In this document: in pieces, positions 1 to 5,227 of the stretch
How positions within the stretch are numbered: the stretch's first letter is position 1
How the letters are laid out: every line of letters begins with the position of its first letter
Source: Chitinophaga pinensis
Lineage (GTDB): Bacteria; Bacteroidota; Bacteroidia; Chitinophagales; Chitinophagaceae
Assembly (NCBI GenBank): GCA_943331145.2
Contig: CALQKL020000164.1
Location: 1-5,227, forward strand
Direction: 5' to 3'
Length of the DNA: 5,227 nt
Position numbers and translations under genes: made by a program
The notes under the pieces: generated by a model
Told to the model about the DNA's origin: nothing
Seen by the model: the letters and a program-made list of their open reading frames with translations, nothing else
The model's database searches: none

Positions 1-511
1 AGAAGAAGTATTGGAAGTCAAGTATGAAAATGTCAATATTTTCGAGTTGCTTGAAATGAGCGTAGATCAGGCAATAGAATTTTTCAATAAAGGGGATAAA
101 AATGCAAATGCAATTGCAAAGGCTATACAACCTTTGTCGGATGTAGGTTTGGGCTATGTAAAGCTTGGGCAGTCATCCAATACATTAAGTGGGGGAGAGG
201 CGCAGCGGGTAAAATTGGCATCGTTTTTAGGCAAAGGGAAATCGCAGGGAAGCATACTATTTATATTCGACGAACCAACTACTGGACTTCATTTTCACGA
301 CATCAATAAATTGCTAAAGTCATTTAATGCATTGGTCGATCAAGGTCATTCTATATTGGTCATTGAGCACAATACCGATGTATTAAAATCTTGCGATTGG
401 ATAATTGATTTAGGTCCAGAAGCAGGAGATATGGGTGGAAATCTTGTATTTTCAGGTACTCCAGCGGATTTAAAGAAAAGTAAAAAAGGGAATACGGGAA
501 GGTTTATGTAG
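1..511 (+). CDS. uvrA: UvrA-family excinuclease ABC subunit A, C-terminal part (5' truncated by window edge)
   Basis: UvrA is the damage-sensing ATPase of nucleotide excision repair; as a dimer it loads UvrB onto lesions in the cytoplasm. Only about 169 C-terminal codons of a roughly 940-residue protein are visible. The frame is open from base 2 and continues upstream, so a TTG at base 11 is not the start. The opening residues EEVLEVKYENVNIFELLEMS match the segment just after the second zinc-finger region. Next come the ABC signature LSGGEAQRVKL (bases 185-217), a Walker B strand with FIFDEPTTGLH (about 253-291) and the H-loop VIEHN (359-373), then the typical IIDLGPEAGD and SGTP tail. The protein ends at GNTGRFM, slightly shorter than E. 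coli UvrA. It is convergent with the next gene. Bacteroidota often carry more than one UvrA-like protein, so this could be a paralogue; FIFDEP instead of the commoner YILDEP hints at that without proving it. Confidence 0.92.
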   Translation, partial: EEVLEVKYENVNIFELLEMSVDQAIEFFNKGDKNANAIAKAIQPLSDVGLGYVKLGQSSNTLSGGEAQRVKLASFLGKGKSQGSILFIFDEPTTGLHFHDINKLLKSFNALVDQGHSILVIEHNTDVLKSCDWIIDLGPEAGDMGGNLVFSGTPADLKKSKKGNTGRFM

Positions 512-520
512 GGTTTTATT

Positions 521-549
521 GTTTGTGGTTTGTGGTTTGTTGTTTGTTG
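521..549 (+). repeat. GTTTGTK heptamer array downstream of uvrA
   Basis: Four head-to-tail seven-base units, GTTTGTG twice and GTTTGTT twice (521-548), start nine bases after the uvrA stop. Bases 515-530 form a perfect 16-bp inverted repeat with 627-642. Bases 521-549 match the reverse complement of 1160-1188 at 27 of 29 positions. GGAACG follows at 549-554. In the transcript this stretch would be G/U-rich and could pair with either downstream copy. Its function is unknown. Confidence 0.85.
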
Positions 550-566
550 GAACGGGCTACAAACAA

Positions 567-594
567 GCATCTAGTATCCAGCATCAAGTATCTG
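567..594 (+). repeat. GYATCYA heptamer array downstream of uvrA
   Basis: Four tandem seven-base units: GCATCTA, GTATCCA, GCATCAA and GTATCTG. A single further GTATCTA lies at 621-627. The array sits 12 bases after GGAACG and is followed by AAAATCATT at 601-609. The same unit type recurs in the minus-strand orientation at 1114-1134. It is non-coding and lies in the gap between convergent genes. Confidence 0.75.
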
Positions 595-626
595 GGATTC
601 AAAATCATTATTTTTTTGAAGTATCT

Positions 627-650
627 AACCACAAACAATAAACCACAAAC
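627..650 (-). repeat. GTTTGTG heptamer array downstream of the DUF4293 gene
   Basis: Read on the minus strand, this gives GTTTGTG, GTTTATT, GTTTGTG and a partial unit, starting three bases after the DUF4293 stop codon. Bases 627-642 are the exact reverse complement of 515-530 near the end of uvrA. Together they could form a 16-bp stem around a 96-base loop in a transcript crossing this gap. The loop is long and there is no U-tract, so a classical terminator is not supported. Confidence 0.8.
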
Positions 651-653
651 ATG

Positions 654-1085
654 CTATCTAAGTCTACTACTTTCCTCAACAATTTTTGCATCTTTTCTAA
701 TCCCTAAAATCGCCAAAATAAGAAGAACTAAAATTAAAATATGCAGCACAGCACCGATTAGGAAACTCCCTTCTTTAAACATTTTTGTAGAAAAATAATA
801 AAGGGAAATTAAAGTGATTTCTATAAAAAAACTGGCAAGACAAAGTCTGATTTGTAATTTTCTATTGCTGTAAATTAAAATACTTACAATTGCTAAAATA
901 CCTACACCAATAGTAATGATGCTATTGGGAATGCTGCTCATTCCATTCAACTCTTTGTATAATAATGTTCCAGGCACATCAGTAGTTTCCGGAATTAAAT
1001 TTCCAGCATAGGTACTAATTTTCAATGTTGCAAATGCGCAAATCGCAACTAGTAAAAGCCATATGGATTGAATGCGTTGAATCAT
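654..1085 (-). CDS. DUF4293 family small integral membrane protein
   Basis: This 143-residue protein has four predicted hydrophobic spans, at about residues 7-25, 53-73, 80-98 and 107-129, and no cleavable signal peptide. The opening MIQRIQSIWLLL and the basic tail GIRKDAKIVEESSRLR (128-143) are the two hallmarks I know for DUF4293, an uncharacterised Bacteroidota inner-membrane family. Length and topology fit the family, so the ATG at 1085 is very likely the true start. The region upstream is A/T-rich and shows no Shine-Dalgarno or clear TAnnTTTG box. The gene lies 110 bases beyond the glyA stop on the same strand, so it may be reached by glyA read-through or have its own weak promoter. Heptamer repeats flank it on both sides in opposite orientation. 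No biochemical function is known to me. Confidence 0.88.
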   Translation of the reverse strand: MIQRIQSIWLLLVAICAFATLKISTYAGNLIPETTDVPGTLLYKELNGMSSIPNSIITIGVGILAIVSILIYSNRKLQIRLCLASFFIEITLISLYYFSTKMFKEGSFLIGAVLHILILVLLILAILGIRKDAKIVEESSRLR

Positions 1086-1113
1086 GATTTAAATTTTATT
1101 ACTTAAATGATTT

Positions 1114-1134
1114 TAGATGCTAGATACTGGATTT
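1114..1134 (-). repeat. GYATCYA heptamer array between glyA and the DUF4293 gene
   Basis: Read on the minus strand, this contains AAATCCA, GTATCTA and GCATCTA, three tandem heptamers of the type found at 567-594. AAAATCATT follows immediately at 1114-1106, and GGAACG precedes it at 1145-1140. The order therefore repeats that seen after uvrA. Confidence 0.7.
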
Positions 1135-1159
1135 GATTTCGTTCCATTATAAGCATTAA

Positions 1160-1188
1160 CACCAAACACCAAACCACAAACCACAAAC
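1160..1188 (-). repeat. GTTTGTG/GTTTGGT heptamer array downstream of glyA
   Basis: Read on the minus strand, this contains GTTTGTG twice and GTTTGGT twice, beginning seven bases after the glyA stop codon. It matches the array at 521-549 at 27 of 29 positions, in the opposite chromosomal orientation but the same orientation relative to the upstream gene. The two arrays bracket the DUF4293 gene as an inverted pair. Confidence 0.85.
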
Positions 1189-1195
1189 CTCGTTC

Positions 1196-2476
1196 CTACC
1201 CCAACTCCGGATACAACGGAAACTGCTCCATAAACTTACCAACTGCTCCTTTTACCGCTGCAATTGTTTCGGGATTATCGATGTCCATTAATACGCGATC
1301 TATAAAATCAACAACCGTTTGCATATCATCTTCTTTCATACCTCTTGTGGTAATTGCAGGCACGCCAACACGAATACCGCTGGTTACAAACGGACTTTTA
1401 TCATCGAATGGAACTGCATTTTTGTTTAAAGTGATATGTGCTAAATCCAGGGTTTCTTGCGCTTTTTTACCCGTAATATTTTTGTTGCGAAGATCAATCA
1501 ACATCAAATGGTTATCTGTTCCACCGCTAATGATTTCGTATCCTTTTGCGTTAAATGCAGCTGCCATTGCTTTTGCATTTTTTTGAACCTGTGTAATATA
1601 TGTGGTGTACTCTTCCGAAAGCAATTCGCCAAACGCAACCGCTTTTGCCGCAATTACATGCTCCAATGGTCCGCCCTGTGTTCCTGGGAAAACAGCCATA
1701 TCCAATAGATTGCTCATCATACGGATATTGCCTTTCATATCTTTCAAACCAAATGGATTTTCAAAATCGGTTTTCATTAAAATAATACCGCCTCTTGGTC
1801 CACGAAGTGTTTTGTGTGTAGTGCTGGTTACAAAATGACAATGTTCAAATGGAGAAGATAATAATCCTTTTGCAATTAATCCTGCCGGATGCGCCATATC
1901 ACACAATACAAAAGCCCCAACTTCATCAGCTACTTTTCTTATTCTTGCATAATCAATATCTCTGCTATAAGCCGATGCACCGCATATAATTAATTGTGGT
2001 TTTTCTGTTCTAGCTTTTTCTTCTAGCATCTCATAATCAATCAAGCCGGTTTCTTTTTTAACACCATAAAAAAATGGCTTAAAGTATTTACCCGAAAAAT
2101 TTACTGGTGAGCCATGGGTAAGATGTCCGCCCATACTTAAATCCAAGCCCAGTATTTTATCACCAGGTTGCAAAATCGCCAACATTAATGCTGCATTGGC
2201 TTGCGCTCCACTATGTGGCTGTACGTTCGCATATTCGCAGTTGAATACTTGTTTTATTCTATCTATCGCCAATTGTTCTACTTGGTCTACAATTTCGCAT
2301 CCACCATAATATCTTTTTCCAGGATAACCTTCTGCATATTTATTGGTTAATGAAGATCCCATTGCTTGCATCACTTCTAAACTGGTGAAATTTTCACTGG
2401 CTATCAATTCAATGCCATGTCTTTGGCGTCCTAATTCTTTTGCTATTAAATCAAATACGGCTTTGTCTTTATACAT
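1196..2476 (-). CDS. glyA: Serine hydroxymethyltransferase (GlyA)
   Basis: This cytoplasmic PLP enzyme interconverts serine plus tetrahydrofolate with glycine plus 5,10-methylene-tetrahydrofolate, the main source of one-carbon units for purine, thymidylate and methionine synthesis. The 426-residue length is normal for bacterial enzymes. Visible landmarks are GIELIASENF (21-30), NKYAEGYPGKRYYGG (45-59), NVQPHSGAQAN (84-94), SMGGHLTHG with His118 that would stack on the cofactor, CDMAHPAGL with Asp193 and His196, TTHKTLRGPRGG with the Schiff-base lysine Lys222, and TSGIRVGVPAITTRGM with Arg369 for the substrate carboxylate. All key residues are present, so it should be active. The ATG at 2476 lies 17 bases after a good Bacteroidota promoter box, which supports this start. 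It is divergent from the nucleotidyltransferase gene. Confidence 0.98.
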   Translation of the reverse strand: MYKDKAVFDLIAKELGRQRHGIELIASENFTSLEVMQAMGSSLTNKYAEGYPGKRYYGGCEIVDQVEQLAIDRIKQVFNCEYANVQPHSGAQANAALMLAILQPGDKILGLDLSMGGHLTHGSPVNFSGKYFKPFFYGVKKETGLIDYEMLEEKARTEKPQLIICGASAYSRDIDYARIRKVADEVGAFVLCDMAHPAGLIAKGLLSSPFEHCHFVTSTTHKTLRGPRGGIILMKTDFENPFGLKDMKGNIRMMSNLLDMAVFPGTQGGPLEHVIAAKAVAFGELLSEEYTTYITQVQKNAKAMAAAFNAKGYEIISGGTDNHLMLIDLRNKNITGKKAQETLDLAHITLNKNAVPFDDKSPFVTSGIRVGVPAITTRGMKEDDMQTVVDFIDRVLMDIDNPETIAAVKGAVGKFMEQFPLYPELG

Positions 2477-2493
2477 AATTTAATTTTTGGGTA

Positions 2494-2525
2494 CAAAGAT
2501 AAGTCCCTATTGTTAATCCTCTAAA
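2494..2525 (-). promoter_or_regulatory. Bacteroidota-type promoter for glyA
   Basis: On the minus strand TATCTTTG (2501-2494) fits the -7 consensus TAnnTTTG exactly and is followed by TACCC. A weak -33 element, TTTA (2525-2522), lies 20 bases upstream. The box ends 17 bases before the glyA ATG, giving a short leader with no Shine-Dalgarno motif, as is usual in this phylum. Confidence 0.7.
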
Positions 2526-2551
2526 AGAATTAAAAGTTTTTGAACAAATCT

Positions 2552-2575
2552 TGAACTATTCCACAATAATGTTCA
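2552..2575. promoter_or_regulatory. Imperfect palindrome in the glyA / nucleotidyltransferase divergent region
   Basis: TGAAC (2552-2556) and TATT (2557-2560) can pair with GTTCA (2571-2575) and AATA (2565-2568), leaving a CCAC loop and a two-base bulge. A second TTGAAC at 2540-2545 lies 11 bases, about one helical turn, before the TTGAAC at 2551-2556. This could be an operator or a small leader hairpin, or chance in AT-rich DNA; no known regulator site is recognised. Confidence 0.25.
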
Positions 2576-2619
2576 TTTTACTCAAAAAGTCCTACTTTCA
2601 TGGCCGAAAAATAGCAAAA

Positions 2620-3621
2620 ATGAAAGCGATAATTCCAGTAGCAGGTGCCGGAACCAAACTACGTCCTCATACATACACTCAACCCAAGGCATTAATACCG
2701 CTTGCAGGTAGAACCATATTAAATATCATTGTTGATCAACTTAAAGATGCAGGTATCAATGAATTTATTTTTATCATTGGTTATTTAGGTGAAAAAATAC
2801 AAGATTATGTAACCCATCATTATCCAGATTTGAACTGTCATTTTGTAACACAAAACAATCGTTTTGGAACTGGACATGCGGTTGAATTAACCCGAAATAT
2901 TGTAGGCGATGATGATGTATTTATTGTTTTGGGTGATACCATCGCAGAATACGATTTAAAAGAAGTTTTGGCTTCACCTTATTCGATGTTTGGTTTGAAA
3001 AAAGTAGACGATCCTAGAAATTTTGGTGTTGCTGAAGTAGATGAAGAAGGTTTTATCAGTCGTGTTGTTGAAAAACCGGCTATCCCAAAAAGCAACCTCG
3101 CGCTTGTTGGCATATACAAAATCAAAGAAACGGCGATTATGTATGCTTGCCTTGAGAAAATTATTGAGTCAAAAGAGGAGTTTCAAGACATCAACCTTAC
3201 CGATGCTTTTGAATGCATGATCAATCAAGGCGCTAAAATCAAATCATTTAAAGTATCCAATTGGTTTGATTGTGGTAAAAAAGAAACTTTGTTGGAATCA
3301 AATGCCATTTTACTTAAAAAATTTGGGGGCAACACAACGGAAGAAAATGCATATCAAAATACCATCATCATACCGCCTGTAACCATTGGACAAGGATGTG
3401 TAATAAAAAATTCAGTAATCGGCCCTAATGTAGCCATTGGCGAACATACCAGTATCAATCATGGAATAATAAAAGATTCCATTATTGGATCTTACTCTAA
3501 CCTTTTTGAAATCGTTTTAAACAATTCATTGATTGGTAATGATGCTGAAGTAAAAGGGGTAAGTAGAAATTTAAATATTGGCGATAATACTGCAATTGAT
3601 TTAGGGGGCAGTAGAAGTTAA
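2620..3621 (+). CDS. Sugar-phosphate nucleotidyltransferase with C-terminal left-handed beta-helix (RmlA/GlmU-like)
   Basis: It probably couples a sugar 1-phosphate with an NTP to give an NDP-sugar and pyrophosphate, feeding cell-surface glycan synthesis. The N-terminal NTP_transferase domain (about 1-240) shows the nucleotide loop PVAGAGTKLRPHT (6-18), PKALIPLAGR (22-31), the metal-site GD (105-106), FGVAEVDEEG (135-144), EKP (151-153), LTD (193-195) and WFDCG with the second metal-site Asp217. The tail (about 260-325) has isoleucine-rich hexapeptide repeats such as IGQGCVIKNSVIGPNVAIGEH, predicted to form a beta-helix. The ATG at 2620 is chosen (333 residues) because the conserved fold begins at once; an in-frame TTG at 2551 would add 23 unconserved residues. 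The nucleotide loop has GTKL where RmlA has GTRL. The sugar and nucleotide cannot be read from sequence. No convincing promoter is visible; TACTTTCA at 2593 is only a partial match. It is probably cotranscribed with the next gene. Confidence 0.9.
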   Translation: MKAIIPVAGAGTKLRPHTYTQPKALIPLAGRTILNIIVDQLKDAGINEFIFIIGYLGEKIQDYVTHHYPDLNCHFVTQNNRFGTGHAVELTRNIVGDDDVFIVLGDTIAEYDLKEVLASPYSMFGLKKVDDPRNFGVAEVDEEGFISRVVEKPAIPKSNLALVGIYKIKETAIMYACLEKIIESKEEFQDINLTDAFECMINQGAKIKSFKVSNWFDCGKKETLLESNAILLKKFGGNTTEENAYQNTIIIPPVTIGQGCVIKNSVIGPNVAIGEHTSINHGIIKDSIIGSYSNLFEIVLNNSLIGNDAEVKGVSRNLNIGDNTAIDLGGSRS

Positions 3622-3653
3622 AAAACATTGCCGTAATAAATCATTCTTTGTAT

Positions 3654-4604
3654 ATGGAGTCAAATAAAATTAAACAACTCTTTAATATTGAAATTCCCAT
3701 AATTCAGGGCGGGATGATTTGGGCTAGTGGATGGCGTTTAGCGTCTGCCGTTAGTAATGCTGGAGGATTGGGATTATTGGGTAGTGGAAGCATGTATCCT
3801 GAAGTTTTAAAAGAGCATATCAAAAACTGTAAACTTACTACCACAAAGCCATTTGGCGTAAATTTACCTTTGTTGTACCCCAACATAGAAGAACACATTC
3901 AAACCATTATTTCAGAAAAAATTCCCATTGTTTTTACATCTGCAGGAAATCCGCAATTGCATACCAAACGATTGAAAGACCATGGCATTATTGTGGTTCA
4001 TGTAGTAAGCAGCAGCAAGTTTGCATTAAAAGCGCAGGAAGCAGGTTGCGATGCAGTAGTCGCTGAGGGTTTTGAAGCTGGTGGGCACAATGGAAGAGAA
4101 GAAACTACAACAATGGTTTTGATTCCAGCGGTAAAAAAAGTGGTTGACATTCCAGTGATTGCCGCAGGCGGAATTGCTACAGGTAAGCAAATGTTAGCAG
4201 CGATGATTCTTGGTGCAGATGGCGTTCAAATGGGAAGTCGATTTGTGGCTAGTGATGAAGCAAGCAGTCATGATCATTTCAAACAAACCATCATTAACCT
4301 AAAGGAAGGCGATACCGCATTATCATTAAAAAGTATTACCCCTGTTCGGTTGGTAAAAAATAAATTTTATCAACAAGTTGCTGAAGCTGAAAACAGAGCA
4401 GCTACACAAGAAGAACTTTTACAATTATTAGGAAGGGGACGTGCCAAAAAAGGCATGTTTGAAGGCGATTTAGAAGAAGGGGAATTAGAAATAGGGCAGG
4501 TGAGCACTTTGTTTAATTCCATAAAACCTGCTGGTGAAATTGTAAAAGAAGTTTGGACTGAATGCCTGCAATCAGCTGAAGATATCCAAAATCGATTCCA
4601 ATAA
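3654..4604 (+). CDS. FabK / nitronate monooxygenase-family FMN-dependent oxidoreductase
   Basis: This 316-residue single-domain TIM-barrel flavoprotein acts either as enoyl-ACP reductase II in fatty-acid elongation or as a nitronate monooxygenase (older name 2-nitropropane dioxygenase). Visible motifs are the N-terminal FMN loop IPIIQGGMIWASG (14-26), NAGGLGLLGSGS (35-46), KPFGVNLPL (65-73), SAGNP (96-100), EGFEAGGHNG with the probable catalytic His145, IAAGGIATG (169-177) and the phosphate-binding GADGVQMGSRF (187-197). The tail GRGRAKKGMFEGDLEEGELEIGQ is also typical. By memory it aligns end to end with pneumococcal FabK (about 324 residues), including the SAGNP region, so FabK-like is my leaning, though databases often label such proteins nitronate monooxygenase. 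The ATG at 3654 is chosen; a TTG two codons upstream adds nothing conserved. It begins 32 bases after the nucleotidyltransferase stop with no promoter or terminator between, so cotranscription is likely. It is convergent with the permease gene. Confidence 0.88.
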   Translation: MESNKIKQLFNIEIPIIQGGMIWASGWRLASAVSNAGGLGLLGSGSMYPEVLKEHIKNCKLTTTKPFGVNLPLLYPNIEEHIQTIISEKIPIVFTSAGNPQLHTKRLKDHGIIVVHVVSSSKFALKAQEAGCDAVVAEGFEAGGHNGREETTTMVLIPAVKKVVDIPVIAAGGIATGKQMLAAMILGADGVQMGSRFVASDEASSHDHFKQTIINLKEGDTALSLKSITPVRLVKNKFYQQVAEAENRAATQEELLQLLGRGRAKKGMFEGDLEEGELEIGQVSTLFNSIKPAGEIVKEVWTECLQSAEDIQNRFQ

Positions 4605-4643
4605 TACTTAAAGCAAAATAGTTCGTTTACAAAATCACATTTA

Positions 4644-5227
4644 CTACGATTTTGCAAATGCCCATTTAATCATTTCTTTCCAAGATGGTTTTTTGCCATA
4701 AAGTAAAATGCCCGTTCTATATATCTTTCCTGCAATCCATGTAAAGAATAAAAAGCTACAAATCAAGCAAAGCATAGATACTACAATTTGCCAGCTCGGT
4801 ATATCATAAGCAATTCTGCCCATCATTACAATTGGTGAAGTTAATGGAAAAATACTTCCAAATACAGCCAAGCTGCTATTCGGTTCGTTTACCGCTTTTG
4901 TCATAATTACAAAGCCCAAAATTATCGGCATCATCACTGGAAAAACAAGTTGTTGTGCCTCTTGTTGATCTTCACTTACAACACTTCCTATTGCCGCAAA
5001 AATCGAAGCGTAAGTTAAATATCCACCAAGAAAATAAAATAAAAATGCAAATAAGATTTTCCCCAAATGCAATGATGACAATCCTTGCATAATATTTGAA
5101 GCCATGCTTATGTTTTCACTGCTTGATGTAGTAGCGTTGCTAATTTGATGCATCATATCAGGAAAAATCAGTGGGATAGCCATTTGCATGAGAAACATTA
5201 AAAATATCCAAACCGCAAATTGAGTTA
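4644..5227 (-). CDS. ABC-2 type transporter permease, C-terminal part (5' truncated by window edge)
   Basis: This is the membrane subunit of an ABC exporter, related to the NatB-type ABC-2 permeases. The frame is open to base 5227 and reads TQFAVWIFL before the Met at 5198, so that Met is internal and the true start lies outside the window. About 193 residues are visible. They hold roughly five hydrophobic spans: FAVWIFLMFLMQMAIPLIF at the edge, then spans beginning at KILFAFLFYFLGG, QQLVFPVMMPIILGF, SLAVFGSIFPLTSPIV and WQIVVSMLCLICSF. The cytosolic loop SVVSEDQQEAQQL and the basic tail IYRTGILLYGKKPSWKEMIKWAF are characteristic of this family. Visible residues before the second span are Met/Ser/Asn-rich and probably extracytoplasmic. 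The partner ATPase gene is expected upstream, beyond the right edge. The substrate is unknown; sodium, drug or lipid export are all possible. Confidence 0.85.
   Translation of the reverse strand, partial: TQFAVWIFLMFLMQMAIPLIFPDMMHQISNATTSSSENISMASNIMQGLSSLHLGKILFAFLFYFLGGYLTYASIFAAIGSVVSEDQQEAQQLVFPVMMPIILGFVIMTKAVNEPNSSLAVFGSIFPLTSPIVMMGRIAYDIPSWQIVVSMLCLICSFLFFTWIAGKIYRTGILLYGKKPSWKEMIKWAFAKS

Noticed and set aside
567..650. Possible CRISPR array or attachment site in the repeat-rich gap.
   Set aside because: The units are only seven bases, directly adjacent and without spacers, and there is no cas gene, integrase or tRNA nearby.
523..798. Plus-strand open frame of 91 codons starting in the heptamer repeats.
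   Set aside because: It is made of translated repeat plus antisense to the DUF4293 gene, and shows no recognisable protein features.
1281..1838. Several plus-strand open frames inside glyA.
   Set aside because: They are antisense shadows of a strongly conserved enzyme, and none has domain-like composition or a plausible start context.
2551..2619. N-terminal extension of the nucleotidyltransferase from a TTG at 2551.
   Set aside because: The 23 added residues are unlike the family, overlap the palindrome region, and the ATG at 2620 sits exactly where the conserved domain starts.
3643..3650. ATTCTTTG just before the flavin-enzyme ATG, resembling the TAnnTTTG promoter box.
   Set aside because: The first two bases are AT instead of TA, and the box would end three bases before the ATG, leaving no leader. 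Cotranscription with the upstream gene is simpler.
4630..4654. Short inverted repeat CAAAATC / GATTTTG with an 11-base loop at the convergent ends of the flavin enzyme and permease genes, considered as a bidirectional terminator.
   Set aside because: The stem is only 7 bp and mostly A/T, there is no T-run on either side, and the repeat overlaps the permease stop codon and last codons. It is not distinguishable from chance in AT-rich DNA.
4370..4657. Minus-strand open frame of 95 codons at the end of the flavin-enzyme gene.
   Set aside because: It is antisense to the well-conserved FabK-like C-terminus, Ser/Cys-rich and without recognisable features.

Overview
The window looks like ordinary chromosome from a member of the Bacteroidota, probably near Chitinophagaceae or a related family; the rank below phylum is a guess. 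The reasons are a DUF4293 protein (a family I know only from this phylum), a promoter of the Bacteroidota TAnnTTTG type upstream of glyA, start codons preceded by A/T-rich leaders without a Shine-Dalgarno motif, and AT-rich DNA throughout.

Layout from left to right: the 3' end of a plus-strand uvrA-family gene (excinuclease ATPase; 5' part outside the window); a 142-base convergent gap full of seven-base repeats; a small minus-strand membrane protein (DUF4293); a 110-base gap with more of the same repeats; minus-strand glyA (serine hydroxymethyltransferase); a divergent 143-base promoter region; a plus-strand pair 32 bases apart, namely a sugar-phosphate nucleotidyltransferase with a hexapeptide-repeat tail and a FabK/nitronate monooxygenase-type flavin enzyme; and the 3' part of a minus-strand ABC-2 type permease that runs off the right edge.

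The genes serve separate housekeeping roles: DNA repair, one-carbon and glycine metabolism, sugar-nucleotide synthesis, flavin-dependent fatty-acid or nitronate chemistry, and membrane export. Only the nucleotidyltransferase and flavin-enzyme pair looks like a plausible operon, and no shared pathway is evident for it.

I see no phage, insertion sequence, CRISPR array, tRNA or defence island. The most notable feature is a composite non-coding repeat just after the stop codons of uvrA and glyA, in the same orientation relative to the gene each time. It reads: four GTTTGTK-like heptamers, then GGAACG, then three or four GYATCYA-like heptamers, then AAAATCATT. A third, partial copy follows the DUF4293 gene. 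This is the only candidate for something little described here.
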